From Spirochaetia bacterium (GTDB lineage: Bacteria; Spirochaetota; Spirochaetia; JABMQR01), in assembly GCA_016784705.1 (NCBI GenBank), contig JADHUD010000195.1, positions 1-5,127 of the forward strand: a stretch of DNA of 5,127 nt, given 5' to 3'. Below the pieces are notes generated by a model. It did not search any database and was not told where the DNA came from. It was given only the letters and a program-made list of their open reading frames with translations. Shown here one piece after another: positions 1 to 5,127 of this stretch. The position numbers and the translations under genes were made by a program. Positions within the stretch are counted from its first letter, which is position 1, and every line of letters starts with the position of its first letter.

Positions 1-84
1 GAATGTGTTATCTCTGTATATTTGATAAGTTAATCTATCATTCTTATAATTGAGTCTTGCTGTACCGAAACCCTCATATCTATT
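1..84 (-). pseudogene. Possible out-of-frame continuation of the membrane-anchored last gene of the ABC operon
   Basis: A second minus-strand frame, one base back from that of the 50-residue membrane protein (30-182), stays open through the window edge. From base 78 downwards it reads YEGFGTARLNY, then KNDRLTYQIYRDNTF. This alternation of small, hydrophobic and polar residues looks like secreted beta-strand protein, whereas the same frame further upstream reads like non-coding sequence (RRIRCYSYPVN). The downstream gene in similar GntR/ABC operons often encodes a membrane-anchored protein with a beta-helical head-GIN (DUF2807) domain, and GFGTARL could be the start of such a domain. I infer that the original gene ran from the anchor at 182 into this frame and lost a base somewhere around 78-95. 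The window ends before the domain can be recognised, so chance openness over a short stretch cannot be excluded. Confidence 0.35.
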
Positions 85-182
85 TCTTTGTTCAGTACGG
101 CCTTTCCTGTAATTAAGGCTGCAATTAACAGGATAACTATAACACCGAATCCGCCTAGTAATATTTTATTACTTATTTTCAT
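30..182 (-). CDS. Short membrane-anchored protein, probably the N-terminal piece of a frameshifted gene
   Basis: This 50-residue product begins MKISNKILLGG, followed by one strongly hydrophobic helix at about residues 7-25, and then a short polar tail beginning GKAVLNKEIDMR. The lysines before the helix and the helix itself predict a protein anchored in the inner membrane, either as a signal anchor or an uncleaved signal peptide. The ATG at 182 is preferred over an in-frame ATG at 218 because AGGAG lies 7 bp before it. Its start overlaps the end of the GntR gene by 14 bp, so it is the last gene of the ABC operon seen here and probably translationally coupled. In related operons this place is often taken by a longer membrane-anchored protein with a head-GIN (DUF2807) domain. 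The tail after residue 35 looks like out-of-frame sequence and stops abruptly, while another frame continues plausibly. A genuine small membrane peptide remains possible. Confidence 0.55.
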   Translation of the reverse strand: MKISNKILLGGFGVIVILLIAALITGKAVLNKEIDMRVSVQQDSIIRMID

Positions 183-552
183 TATGCAACTCCTTTTCTG
201 ATGTATCGTATAAAGCAAGGATCTCTTCGGGTGTTATTTTTAATGACCGCATTGTCTTGAAAAGCTCAGGCAGCTGCTGCTGAATAAAAGCCTTTTTTTT
301 CTCAGCCAGTACTTTTTCCATTGCATCCGAGGCTGTAAAATACCCAATGCCGCGTTTGTTAAAAATAACATTTTTTTCCTGAAGGTAATTGTAGGTTCTC
401 ATAACCGTATTTGGATTAACTTCCATTTGTACAGCTGTTTCCCTGATAGAGGGAATCCGTTCACCATTTTTCCACACTTCCATAAGAATATTATCCTCCA
501 TATGTCCTGCAATTTGCAGATAAATTGATTTTTGTTCTTTAAACTGCATCAT
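169..552 (-). CDS. GntR-family transcriptional regulator, YtrA subfamily
   Basis: This 127-residue DNA-binding protein has an N-terminal winged helix-turn-helix at about residues 8-75, with the GntR hallmarks RIPSIRETA (32-40), VNPNTVMRTYNYL (45-57) and a GIGYF wing (68-72). A short helical tail of about 50 residues follows. That tail is too small to be the FCD, UTRA or MocR effector domain, which is typical of the YtrA subfamily, whose members usually repress an ABC transporter operon they belong to. The start is one of two adjacent ATGs (552 or 549); GGGAGG lies 9 bp before the first. A longer open frame reaches upstream to 642 but lies inside the permease gene and reads like shadow sequence. 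The start overlaps the permease gene by 14 bp, indicating translational coupling. The palindrome at 2224-2249 in the operon promoter is its probable operator, so I infer autorepression. The inducer cannot be read from the sequence. Confidence 0.93.
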   Translation of the reverse strand: MMQFKEQKSIYLQIAGHMEDNILMEVWKNGERIPSIRETAVQMEVNPNTVMRTYNYLQEKNVIFNKRGIGYFTASDAMEKVLAEKKKAFIQQQLPELFKTMRSLKITPEEILALYDTSEKELHNENK

Positions 553-1336
553 TTGCCTGTACCTCCCGAACTCTGAAGTAACTGACGACCCAGCAGAAAG
601 GAGCAAGAAATACCCAGAACAGGACTTTACCAATAGTCTCAAAAACCCTGAATGCTATTATTCCTTCAAATGCTTCAGGTGAACTGAACCTGATTTCAAA
701 ATTATTGATTATCAAATCACTATCTATAGACATTCCATCAAAGTAGTTGTTAAAAATAATTCTTCCAGCCAATATAGTTATTAATCCAATTACAAGACCC
801 AGCAAATTCAACATAAGTACCGTTTTGACAAAAGATGCTTTTCTGAAGTATGCAGCACCGAGAAGGAAAACTGATTGCGTTACAATATAGATCGGGATCA
901 GCTTCCAATATAATGCATCTACAGGATTTAACACCAAATAGTGACGCCCGAAAATCATGGTATTCAGTCCCTCGATAATAAGAGATGATGCGGTAATAAA
1001 GAGTAACAGCAGAATTGGGTAGAGAAGAGCTGAATAAATTACTTTCACAGAGAGCTTCTCCAGGGGTGATGCCGGAAGCATGAGCCAGTTATGCTGAGTT
1101 GATTTGCCGTACATATCTTCACGGAAAGAGAGGCTGGTAATAATAAATCCACCAACAAAAAGGAAACTGATGAAATATGATTGGTAGTATGTAGCAATAT
1201 CCGAGTATGATGGGTTACTGAATATCATGGTAAGAATGTTTGGCAGAAGCATGATTAAGAAAAGGGTAAGAGCATATATTGACATTCCCCTTCTGCTTTC
1301 AAGTATATCTTTTCTTAATAAGTATAATAGTTTCAT
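539..1336 (-). CDS. ABC-2-type transporter permease subunit
   Basis: This 265-residue integral membrane protein has about six hydrophobic helices, near residues 19-38, 54-71, 99-121, 146-164, 172-195 and 235-254. Loops between them carry RxxxTQHNWLMLPASPLEKL-like sequence (72-95, key residues M86, L87, P88, A89, S90, E93, K94) and YFRKASFVKT (163-172); both resemble motifs I know from Bacteroidota and spirochaete ABC-2 permeases. There is no substrate-binding protein or signal peptide, so it fits an exporter or a sensing/resistance pump rather than an importer. It begins one base after the ATPase gene ends, with AAGGAG 6 bp before the ATG, and its last 14 bases overlap the GntR gene. One permease gene next to one ATPase gene suggests a transporter of two ATPase and two permease chains. 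The substrate is unknown; characterised relatives are linked to cell-wall antibiotics, which is only a hint here. Confidence 0.88.
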   Translation of the reverse strand: MKLLYLLRKDILESRRGMSIYALTLFLIMLLPNILTMIFSNPSYSDIATYYQSYFISFLFVGGFIITSLSFREDMYGKSTQHNWLMLPASPLEKLSVKVIYSALLYPILLLLFITASSLIIEGLNTMIFGRHYLVLNPVDALYWKLIPIYIVTQSVFLLGAAYFRKASFVKTVLMLNLLGLVIGLITILAGRIIFNNYFDGMSIDSDLIINNFEIRFSSPEAFEGIIAFRVFETIGKVLFWVFLAPFCWVVSYFRVREVQANDAV

Positions 1337-1337
1337 G

Positions 1338-2180
1338 TTATACTCCTTGATTTATTATTTTTGAGAGAGATACGGGATTAGCAATAACTGCATTGAATAG
1401 TGTTTCAAGATCCACATTTGTTTCTGAATCTTCGGTTTCCCTTATTTTTAGCGCAGACCATCCCCCGGGAACCTTCTCTTTAAATACACACTCTGTATCT
1501 TTAGGTTCAGCAGGAGTAACACTAAGTGTAAGTGCAGAAGTCACCTCATTCAAAGAGTTGTTAAATACAACTTTTCCCTCATTCAGAATGATAATCGGAT
1601 CTATAAGATTTTCCATGTCACGTACCTGATGTGTTGAAATAATAAAGGTCCGGTCATCGGTCATTGCCGATGCCAGAGTTCTTCGGAATTGGCTTTTTGA
1701 GGGTATATCCAGTCCATTTGTCGGTTCATCAAGGATTAACAGTGAGGTGTTGGAGGCAAGTCCAAATGAGAGCAGGAATTTCTTTTTCTGGCCATAGGAG
1801 AATTCACTGAGTTTTTTGCTGAAATCCAGACCGAAAGATTTTGTGTATCGGTCAAAAGCAGCTTTGTCAAAATTCGGATAGAAAGGTACATTAATAAGCA
1901 AGTACTCTTTTAATTCTATATTCGGCAAATAAAACTCTTCCGGTAAATAGAAAATCTGTTCCAGCAATCCGGTCTCACGTTTTTGCGGATTATGTCCCAG
2001 TACATCAGCTTCACCGCTTTTTACATAGAGCTGGCCGGATATAATCTTTAGAAGAGTGGTTTTACCGGCTCCATTCATACCAAGCAGGCCATAAATATTG
2101 CCTCCTGGTATATCAATCGTCAGTTCGTTAAACAGCTTTGTTTTGCTGTAATTAAACGAAACATCTGTAAGTTTTATCAT
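1338..2180 (-). CDS. ABC transporter ATP-binding subunit
   Basis: This 280-residue cytosolic ATPase powers the permease encoded immediately downstream. The Walker A motif is GMNGAGKT (34-41), the signature loop FSYGQKKK (127-134, in place of LSGGQ), Walker B plus D-loop LLILDEPTNGLD (147-158), and the H-loop histidine is H184 in STHQVRDMENL. At the Q-loop the sequence is YLPEEF (78-83), with glutamate where many ABC ATPases have glutamine, a variant I associate with BcrA/YtrB-like proteins. After about residue 210 comes a roughly 70-residue C-terminal extension that ends in VDLETLFNAV, also seen in relatives from Bacteroidota and spirochaetes and possibly regulatory. It is the first gene of the operon. 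AAGGAG lies 6 bp before the ATG, and the leader is about 65 nucleotides from the predicted start of transcription. All ATP-binding and hydrolysis motifs are intact, so it should be active. Confidence 0.95.
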   Translation of the reverse strand: MIKLTDVSFNYSKTKLFNELTIDIPGGNIYGLLGMNGAGKTTLLKIISGQLYVKSGEADVLGHNPQKRETGLLEQIFYLPEEFYLPNIELKEYLLINVPFYPNFDKAAFDRYTKSFGLDFSKKLSEFSYGQKKKFLLSFGLASNTSLLILDEPTNGLDIPSKSQFRRTLASAMTDDRTFIISTHQVRDMENLIDPIIILNEGKVVFNNSLNEVTSALTLSVTPAEPKDTECVFKEKVPGGWSALKIRETEDSETNVDLETLFNAVIANPVSLSKIINQGV

Positions 2181-2223
2181 ATGTTGCTCCTTTTTCTATT
2201 TTCCGTAACAAAAGTTAACGTTT

Positions 2224-2249
2224 TAGTGTACTAATTAACTAGCACACTA
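2224..2249. promoter_or_regulatory. Palindromic operator for the YtrA-type GntR repressor
   Basis: The two arms AGTGTACTAATT (2225-2236) and AACTAGCACACT (2237-2248) are inverted copies, matching at 10 of 12 positions, and one more outer T/A pair extends the palindrome to 26 bp. AGTGT at one end and ACACT at the other is the shape described for YtrA-subfamily operators. It begins three bases downstream of the predicted -10 box and covers the expected start of transcription (about 2245), so a bound dimer would block RNA polymerase. The regulator encoded in the same operon is the obvious ligand; this is inference from symmetry and position. Confidence 0.8.
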
Positions 2250-2251
2250 GT

Positions 2252-2280
2252 AATGTAAATCAGATATAAAGATCTGTCAA
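2252..2280 (-). promoter_or_regulatory. Promoter of the ABC transporter/GntR operon
   Basis: On the minus strand a perfect sigma-70 -35 hexamer TTGACA (2280-2275) is separated by exactly 17 bp from TACATT (2257-2252), which matches 4 of 6 positions of the -10 consensus. Upstream of the -35 box the DNA is rich in T and A tracts (2281-2320), which could act as an UP element. Transcription should start near 2245, inside the palindromic operator. The rest of the gap back to the neighbouring gene (2281-2348) holds no clear hairpin terminator, only T-rich runs on the transcribed strand, so some readthrough from the upstream gene is possible. Confidence 0.75.
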
Positions 2281-2348
2281 GAGAAAAATGAAAAAAAATA
2301 GATTATTTAAAAAAGGCTTGAGAAAATTAGTTGAATACTGTTTGGTTC

Positions 2349-2984
2349 TTACCCAAGCAGAGCTCGCAGTTGATCACGCAATCCCTGAACCGCTTCCTGG
2401 AAATTTTCTTCCAGCTGCTGATAGTTTGCTTCCAGGAATTTAATGAAATCCGGATCCTGCTCAGGCTGCAGATTTATCTGTTTACCCATTTGTCGGGACA
2501 ACTGCTCTTCTTTCTTTTTCAGATGAGGGGCATATTGCTGTTTTGCCATTTCCAGCAACTGTTCACGGGATTGCAGATATTGGGTATACAGCTGGTCGAG
2601 TTGGATAAAAAGCTGGGTTACCGAGTCGGATTCCGGGTCTGTTTTCCCGGTATGTTCCTCATTGGCTTTGTTTTCGGGTGCAAGAAATTCTGAAGCTTTT
2701 TTAAGCTTTCCCAGAGCCATAACATACAATTCATCTTGCGGTAGGGAGATGTTTAATAAAAGAGTTTCAATCATATGCTCTCTGACAAGCGGCTTGTCAG
2801 GATCCGGAATTGCATTCAGCTTTTCTTGCAATGATTCAACAGTAGAATCATGATCAAATAAAAAAGTCCCCATCAATCTTTTTCCGGTTTTAATAAGCTC
2901 ATTATTTTTTATTTTTACAGGATCTCCCTCTACTGATTCTGTTCTTTCAAGGGCTATTTCTAAAGCTGAACGAATTCGTGCCAT
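2349..2984 (-). CDS. Uncharacterised spirochaete-type protein, possibly DUF6657 family
   Basis: This 211-residue protein has no signal peptide or membrane segment, so it should be cytosolic. It opens MARIRSALEIALERTESVEGD, followed by KNNELIKTGKRLMGTFL (27-42), a pattern I recall from an uncharacterised spirochaete family, possibly DUF6657; the family name is from memory. Residues 1-100 look helical; 102-120 form a polar, probably flexible linker (PENKANEEHTGKTDPES); 122-210 are rich in Gln, Glu and Leu and probably form helical or coiled-coil segments. No catalytic or nucleotide-binding motif is visible. The ATG at 2984 is preferred over an in-frame ATG at 2996 because GGAG lies 6 bp before it and the conserved-looking sequence starts there. 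It lies upstream of the ABC operon on the same strand but 168 bp away, and is divergent from alaX. Its function is unknown. Confidence 0.85.
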   Translation of the reverse strand: MARIRSALEIALERTESVEGDPVKIKNNELIKTGKRLMGTFLFDHDSTVESLQEKLNAIPDPDKPLVREHMIETLLLNISLPQDELYVMALGKLKKASEFLAPENKANEEHTGKTDPESDSVTQLFIQLDQLYTQYLQSREQLLEMAKQQYAPHLKKKEEQLSRQMGKQINLQPEQDPDFIKFLEANYQQLEENFQEAVQGLRDQLRALLG

Positions 2985-3009
2985 ATATATCTCCAATGTA
3001 TTTGATCTT

Positions 3010-3025
3010 GCTGCTATAAAGCAGC
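3010..3025. repeat. Inverted repeat in the leader of the uncharacterised gene
   Basis: GCTGC (3010-3014) and GCAGC (3021-3025) are perfect inverted copies around a six-base TATAAA loop. The element lies between the predicted -10 box and the ribosome binding site of the leftward gene starting at 2984. It could form a small RNA hairpin near the 5' end of that mRNA or be an operator half. There is no U-run directly after it, so it is not a convincing terminator. Confidence 0.4.
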
Positions 3026-3032
3026 TCTTTAA

Positions 3033-3062
3033 ATAATAATACTTTTAAAACAGCTGCAACAA
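3033..3062 (-). promoter_or_regulatory. Probable promoter of the uncharacterised leftward gene
   Basis: On the minus strand TTGTTG (3062-3057) lies 18 bp from TATTAT (3038-3033); an overlapping TATTAT at 3041-3036 gives a 15-bp spacing. This is the best pair in the divergent gap and would give a leader of roughly 45 nucleotides before the ATG at 2984. The surrounding DNA is very AT-rich, so such matches arise easily and the call is tentative. Confidence 0.4.
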
Positions 3063-3153
3063 TTAGAAGATAGCTAAGTTTATGCAAAATAACAATATTA
3101 ACAGGCAAAATATCTTGTAATAATAGTTATACCTTTACTCCTTATATTTCTGC

Positions 3154-3182
3154 TTGCTCCCCATTCTAAAACCCCGTACAAT
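3154..3182 (+). promoter_or_regulatory. Possible alaX promoter, placed for a leaderless transcript
   Basis: TTGCTC (3154-3159, 3 of 6 consensus positions) is followed after exactly 17 bp by TACAAT (3177-3182, 5 of 6 consensus positions). A start of transcription six bases after the -10 box would fall on the A of the alaX ATG at 3189. This fits the absence of any Shine-Dalgarno sequence before that ATG. An alternative, weaker pair further upstream is TTAACA (3098-3103) with AATAAT (3119-3124) preceded by TG, at a short 15-bp spacing; it would give a conventional leader but still no ribosome binding site. Confidence 0.45.
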
Positions 3183-3188
3183 GATTCC

Positions 3189-4397
3189 ATGACAGAACAA
3201 ATATATTATAAAGATCAGTATACAAGAGTTGATTCAGCTAAGATCAGAGAAGTAGGGCAGCATAATAAAAAATATGGAATTCTATTAAATCGTACCATTT
3301 TCTACCCTGAAGGGGGAGGACAGCCGGGTGATACCGGATTTATCGGAGATGTGAGAATAATTGATACCAGAAAACAAGATGGAGAAATATATCACATCAC
3401 CGACAGCCTGCCCAATTTTGTGTCAGGTGATACTGTTGAATGCAGACTCGACTGGGATCGTCGGTATGATTATATGCAGCAGCACTCCGGTCAGCATATT
3501 TTATCCGGAGTAATGCACTCTCTCTGTTCAATTGCTACCGTATCTGTTCATCAGGGAGAAGAGTATCTTACTATCGAGACTGACAGGCAGGAGGTAAGTG
3601 AAGAGGAGATTCTAACGGTAGAAAATGAGACAAACAGGATCATTACCCAGAACATACCCTTTACTATTTTTACTGTAGACGAGGCAGAAATTCAAAATAT
3701 GAATTTGCGAAGAGCCCCCAAAGTTTCCGGGGTTGTCCGGCTGGTGCAGGTTGGAGCATATGATCTTGTTGCCTGCGGTGGTATGCATGTATCCGGCAGC
3801 AGTGAAGTCCGTCTTGTTTCGTGGATTGGGATGGAGAAGATTCGCGGTCATGTCCGTCTGATCTGGAAGATCGGAGATAGGGCGCTTCGTGACTACCATG
3901 AAAAAACAGAGATAGTTAACAAACTGTCAGAACTCTTCTCCTCACCGCAGGACAGCATAGTTGCTTCTGCAATTGCCAGAATAGAACAGCTCAGAACAGC
4001 TCAGCAAACTATTTCTGAACTTGAAAATTCGGTAATCCGTCTTAAAATGTCTAAATTGATGTCTGAGGCTATCACCTTACATGATCTTACGGTTATAGCT
4101 GGTGATTTTAGTGCAGAGGGTACAAATTTTCTAAAGAATGCAGTAAAAAATCTTCCAGCGGACAATCCAACTGTTTTCTGTGGATTCCAAAAAATTAATG
4201 AAACAGAATTAATTTGGTCTATCGCTGCAAATCGGGATAACCTGATAGATTTTTCTGAGGTTAAAAAGAGATTGTTTCCTTTAATTGATGCAAAAGGGGG
4301 TGGAAAACCTCCGGTTTGGCAGGGGAAAGGCAGCAGTTCAGATGGAACAGAACAATTTATCAAGGAATTTGTAAACCTTATGAGACGGACCTTGTGA
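3189..4397 (+). CDS. alaX: Alanyl-tRNA editing protein, long form (AlaX-L)
   Basis: This 402-residue protein is a free-standing relative of the editing half of alanyl-tRNA synthetase. It hydrolyses Ser (and possibly Gly) wrongly attached to tRNA-Ala in the cytosol, backing up the synthetase. The N-terminal beta-barrel carries TIFYPEGGGQPGDTG (36-50); the editing domain has the zinc ligands HSGQH (H99, H103) and CGGMH (C196, H200), then EKIRGHVRL (216-224). A helical, probably coiled-coil stretch (about 236-290) leads to a C-terminal DHHA1-like domain with glycine-rich GGGKPPVWQGKG (370-381). All four zinc ligands are present and the length fits AlaX-L. The aminoacylation domain is absent, so this is not a broken synthetase. 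The ATG at 3189 is the first start in frame and gives a typical N-terminus (MTEQIYYKDQY), yet no Shine-Dalgarno sequence precedes it. It appears to lead an operon with the downstream alkD-like gene. Confidence 0.93.
   Translation: MTEQIYYKDQYTRVDSAKIREVGQHNKKYGILLNRTIFYPEGGGQPGDTGFIGDVRIIDTRKQDGEIYHITDSLPNFVSGDTVECRLDWDRRYDYMQQHSGQHILSGVMHSLCSIATVSVHQGEEYLTIETDRQEVSEEEILTVENETNRIITQNIPFTIFTVDEAEIQNMNLRRAPKVSGVVRLVQVGAYDLVACGGMHVSGSSEVRLVSWIGMEKIRGHVRLIWKIGDRALRDYHEKTEIVNKLSELFSSPQDSIVASAIARIEQLRTAQQTISELENSVIRLKMSKLMSEAITLHDLTVIAGDFSAEGTNFLKNAVKNLPADNPTVFCGFQKINETELIWSIAANRDNLIDFSEVKKRLFPLIDAKGGGKPPVWQGKGSSSDGTEQFIKEFVNLMRRTL
3983..4004 (+). repeat. Short tandem repeat inside alaX
   Basis: The 10-base unit AGAACAGCTC occurs twice in a row (3983-3992 and 3993-4002), with two more bases of a third copy. 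It encodes part of the helical segment EQLRTAQQ before the DHHA1-like domain. The unit is not a multiple of three, so loss or gain of a copy would shift the frame and remove the C-terminal domain. With only two copies it may simply be coincidence. Confidence 0.5.
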
Positions 4398-4442
4398 GAA
4401 GGATATTGTGAGGCGGAAATAACTGCCGAAACAGGAGCGATC

Positions 4443-5127
4443 ATGGTACTTGCTGAAACAATTAAGGATAAACTGGAAGCTTTAACTGACCCGGAAAAAG
4501 CAAAGCAGATGGAGAGGTTTTTTAAAACCGGATCTGGACAATATGGAGAGGGTGATAAATTTCTGGGTGTATCGATTCCTGAACAGAGGAAAATTTCACG
4601 GCTCTATTTCAGGGAGTGTCCGCTGGACCAGCTGAGTATGTTACTTGACTCTTCTTTTCATGAACATCGTATGACAGCTTTACTTATGCTGGTATATAGT
4701 GCAGAGAGCAGGATCGGAAGAGCAGACCCCAAACCCTATGTGGATTTTTATTTAACCCATATTGATTTAATTAATAACTGGGATCTTGTTGATGTTACCT
4801 GTCCGAAAATACTGGGACCATGGTTTTACGGCAGAGCTCGGGGGAAATTGGTGGAACTGGCGGCCTCCGACAATCTGTGGCATCAAAGAATTGCAATAAT
4901 AACTACCTACTACTTTATACGGCAGAATGATTACTCTACAACGTTTGAAATCTCTGACATACTTTTTAATCATCCTCATGATCTGATCCATAAAGCTGTT
5001 GGATGGATGCTGAGGGAGACGGGTAATAGAGATCCTCAGGCAGAACGTGATTACCTGGATTCCCGTTATAAACGTATGCCCCGCACCCTGCTACGTTATG
5101 CAATTGAGAAATTCCCCGAAGAGGAAC
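4443..5127 (+). CDS. alkD: AlkD-type DNA alkylation repair glycosylase (3' end outside window)
   Basis: The first 228 codons are present and remain open at the window edge. The product is an all-helical HEAT-like-repeat DNA glycosylase of the AlkD family, which removes positively charged alkylated purines such as N3- and N7-alkyl bases. Landmarks are YGEGDKFLGVSIPEQRK (34-50), INNWDLVD (110-117), LWHQRIAII (145-153) and HKAVGWMLRETGNRD (183-197). W113, D117, R149 and W188 correspond by motif to the catalytic-site Trp, Asp, Arg and Trp of Bacillus cereus AlkD, so it should be active. Family members are about 220-240 residues, and the sequence RMPRTLLRYAIEKFP near the edge is the usual C-terminal motif, so only a few residues are likely missing. 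GGAG lies 5 bp before the ATG. It starts 45 bp after alaX with no terminator between, so co-transcription is likely. Confidence 0.93.
   Translation, partial: MVLAETIKDKLEALTDPEKAKQMERFFKTGSGQYGEGDKFLGVSIPEQRKISRLYFRECPLDQLSMLLDSSFHEHRMTALLMLVYSAESRIGRADPKPYVDFYLTHIDLINNWDLVDVTCPKILGPWFYGRARGKLVELAASDNLWHQRIAIITTYYFIRQNDYSTTFEISDILFNHPHDLIHKAVGWMLRETGNRDPQAERDYLDSRYKRMPRTLLRYAIEKFPEEE

Noticed and set aside
183..218. A longer N-terminus (12 more residues) for the small membrane protein
   Set aside because: These codons lie inside the GntR gene, and AGGAG is correctly spaced before the ATG at 182, which begins a typical MKxSNKxLL membrane anchor.
553..642. An upstream in-frame ATG giving a 157-residue GntR protein
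   Set aside because: The extra 30 residues lie inside the permease gene and read like shadow sequence; GGGAGG supports the start at 552.
2281..2348. A rho-independent terminator after the uncharacterised leftward gene
   Set aside because: There are T-rich runs on the transcribed strand but no GC-rich stem precedes them, so no intrinsic terminator can be supported.
2331..2693. A 120-codon plus-strand open frame opposite the uncharacterised leftward gene
   Set aside because: Its Leu/Phe-rich translation is the expected mirror of a Gln/Glu/Lys-rich gene on the other strand, so the hydrophobicity is an artefact.
3612..3899. A 95-codon minus-strand open frame within alaX
   Set aside because: It overlaps the zinc-binding editing domain of alaX and has no supporting motif.
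4398..4442. A possible terminator between alaX and the alkD-like gene (GGC...GCC, and a repeated TTGTGAG)
   Set aside because: The stem is only about three base pairs and has no T-run after it; the TTGTGAG repeat has no evident role.
4001..4444. A 147-codon open frame antisense to the end of alaX
   Set aside because: It lies across the well-supported DHHA1-like end of alaX, its translation has no recognisable family pattern, and no ribosome binding site stands out before it.

Overview
The window is a moderately AT-rich stretch of bacterial chromosome. It carries two leftward transcription units and one rightward unit, which diverge at about 3000-3190. Gene content points to a spirochaete: an uncharacterised protein opening MARIRSALEIALERTE looks like a family I associate mainly with Spirochaetota, and it sits beside a long AlaX and a YtrA-type GntR/ABC operon of the kind shared by spirochaetes and Bacteroidota. 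This assignment rests on recalled similarity and is moderately secure at phylum level only. There are no RNA genes, insertion sequences, CRISPR arrays or phage genes.

Left part (1-2280, minus strand): a compact operon read from right to left. The order is ABC ATPase (1338-2180), six-helix ABC-2-type permease (539-1336), YtrA-type GntR repressor (169-552) and a short membrane-anchored product (30-182). The genes are 1 bp apart or overlap by 14 bp, and each has a good Shine-Dalgarno sequence. The single promoter is easy to see (TTGACA, 17 bp, TACATT), and a 26-bp near-perfect palindrome of the YtrA operator type covers its transcription start. The expected circuit is autorepression: the GntR protein blocks its own operon until a signal, often cell-envelope or antibiotic stress in characterised relatives, releases it. 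The last gene appears frameshifted near the window edge, with a plausible continuation open in another frame to base 1.

Middle (2349-2984, minus strand): a 211-residue, Gln- and Glu-rich, probably helical cytosolic protein of unknown function, with its own AT-rich promoter region containing nested inverted repeats.

Right part (3154-5127, plus strand): a long-form AlaX, a free-standing editing enzyme that removes mischarged amino acids from tRNA-Ala, followed 45 bp later by an AlkD-type DNA glycosylase that runs off the window. alaX has no Shine-Dalgarno sequence, but a TTGCTC-17 bp-TACAAT promoter is placed so that transcription would begin at or next to its ATG, suggesting a leaderless mRNA.

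I see no wholly undescribed multi-gene system. The points most worth following are the possible leaderless alaX promoter, the promoter/operator of the ABC operon, the apparent frameshift at the left edge, and the uncharacterised spirochaete-type protein.
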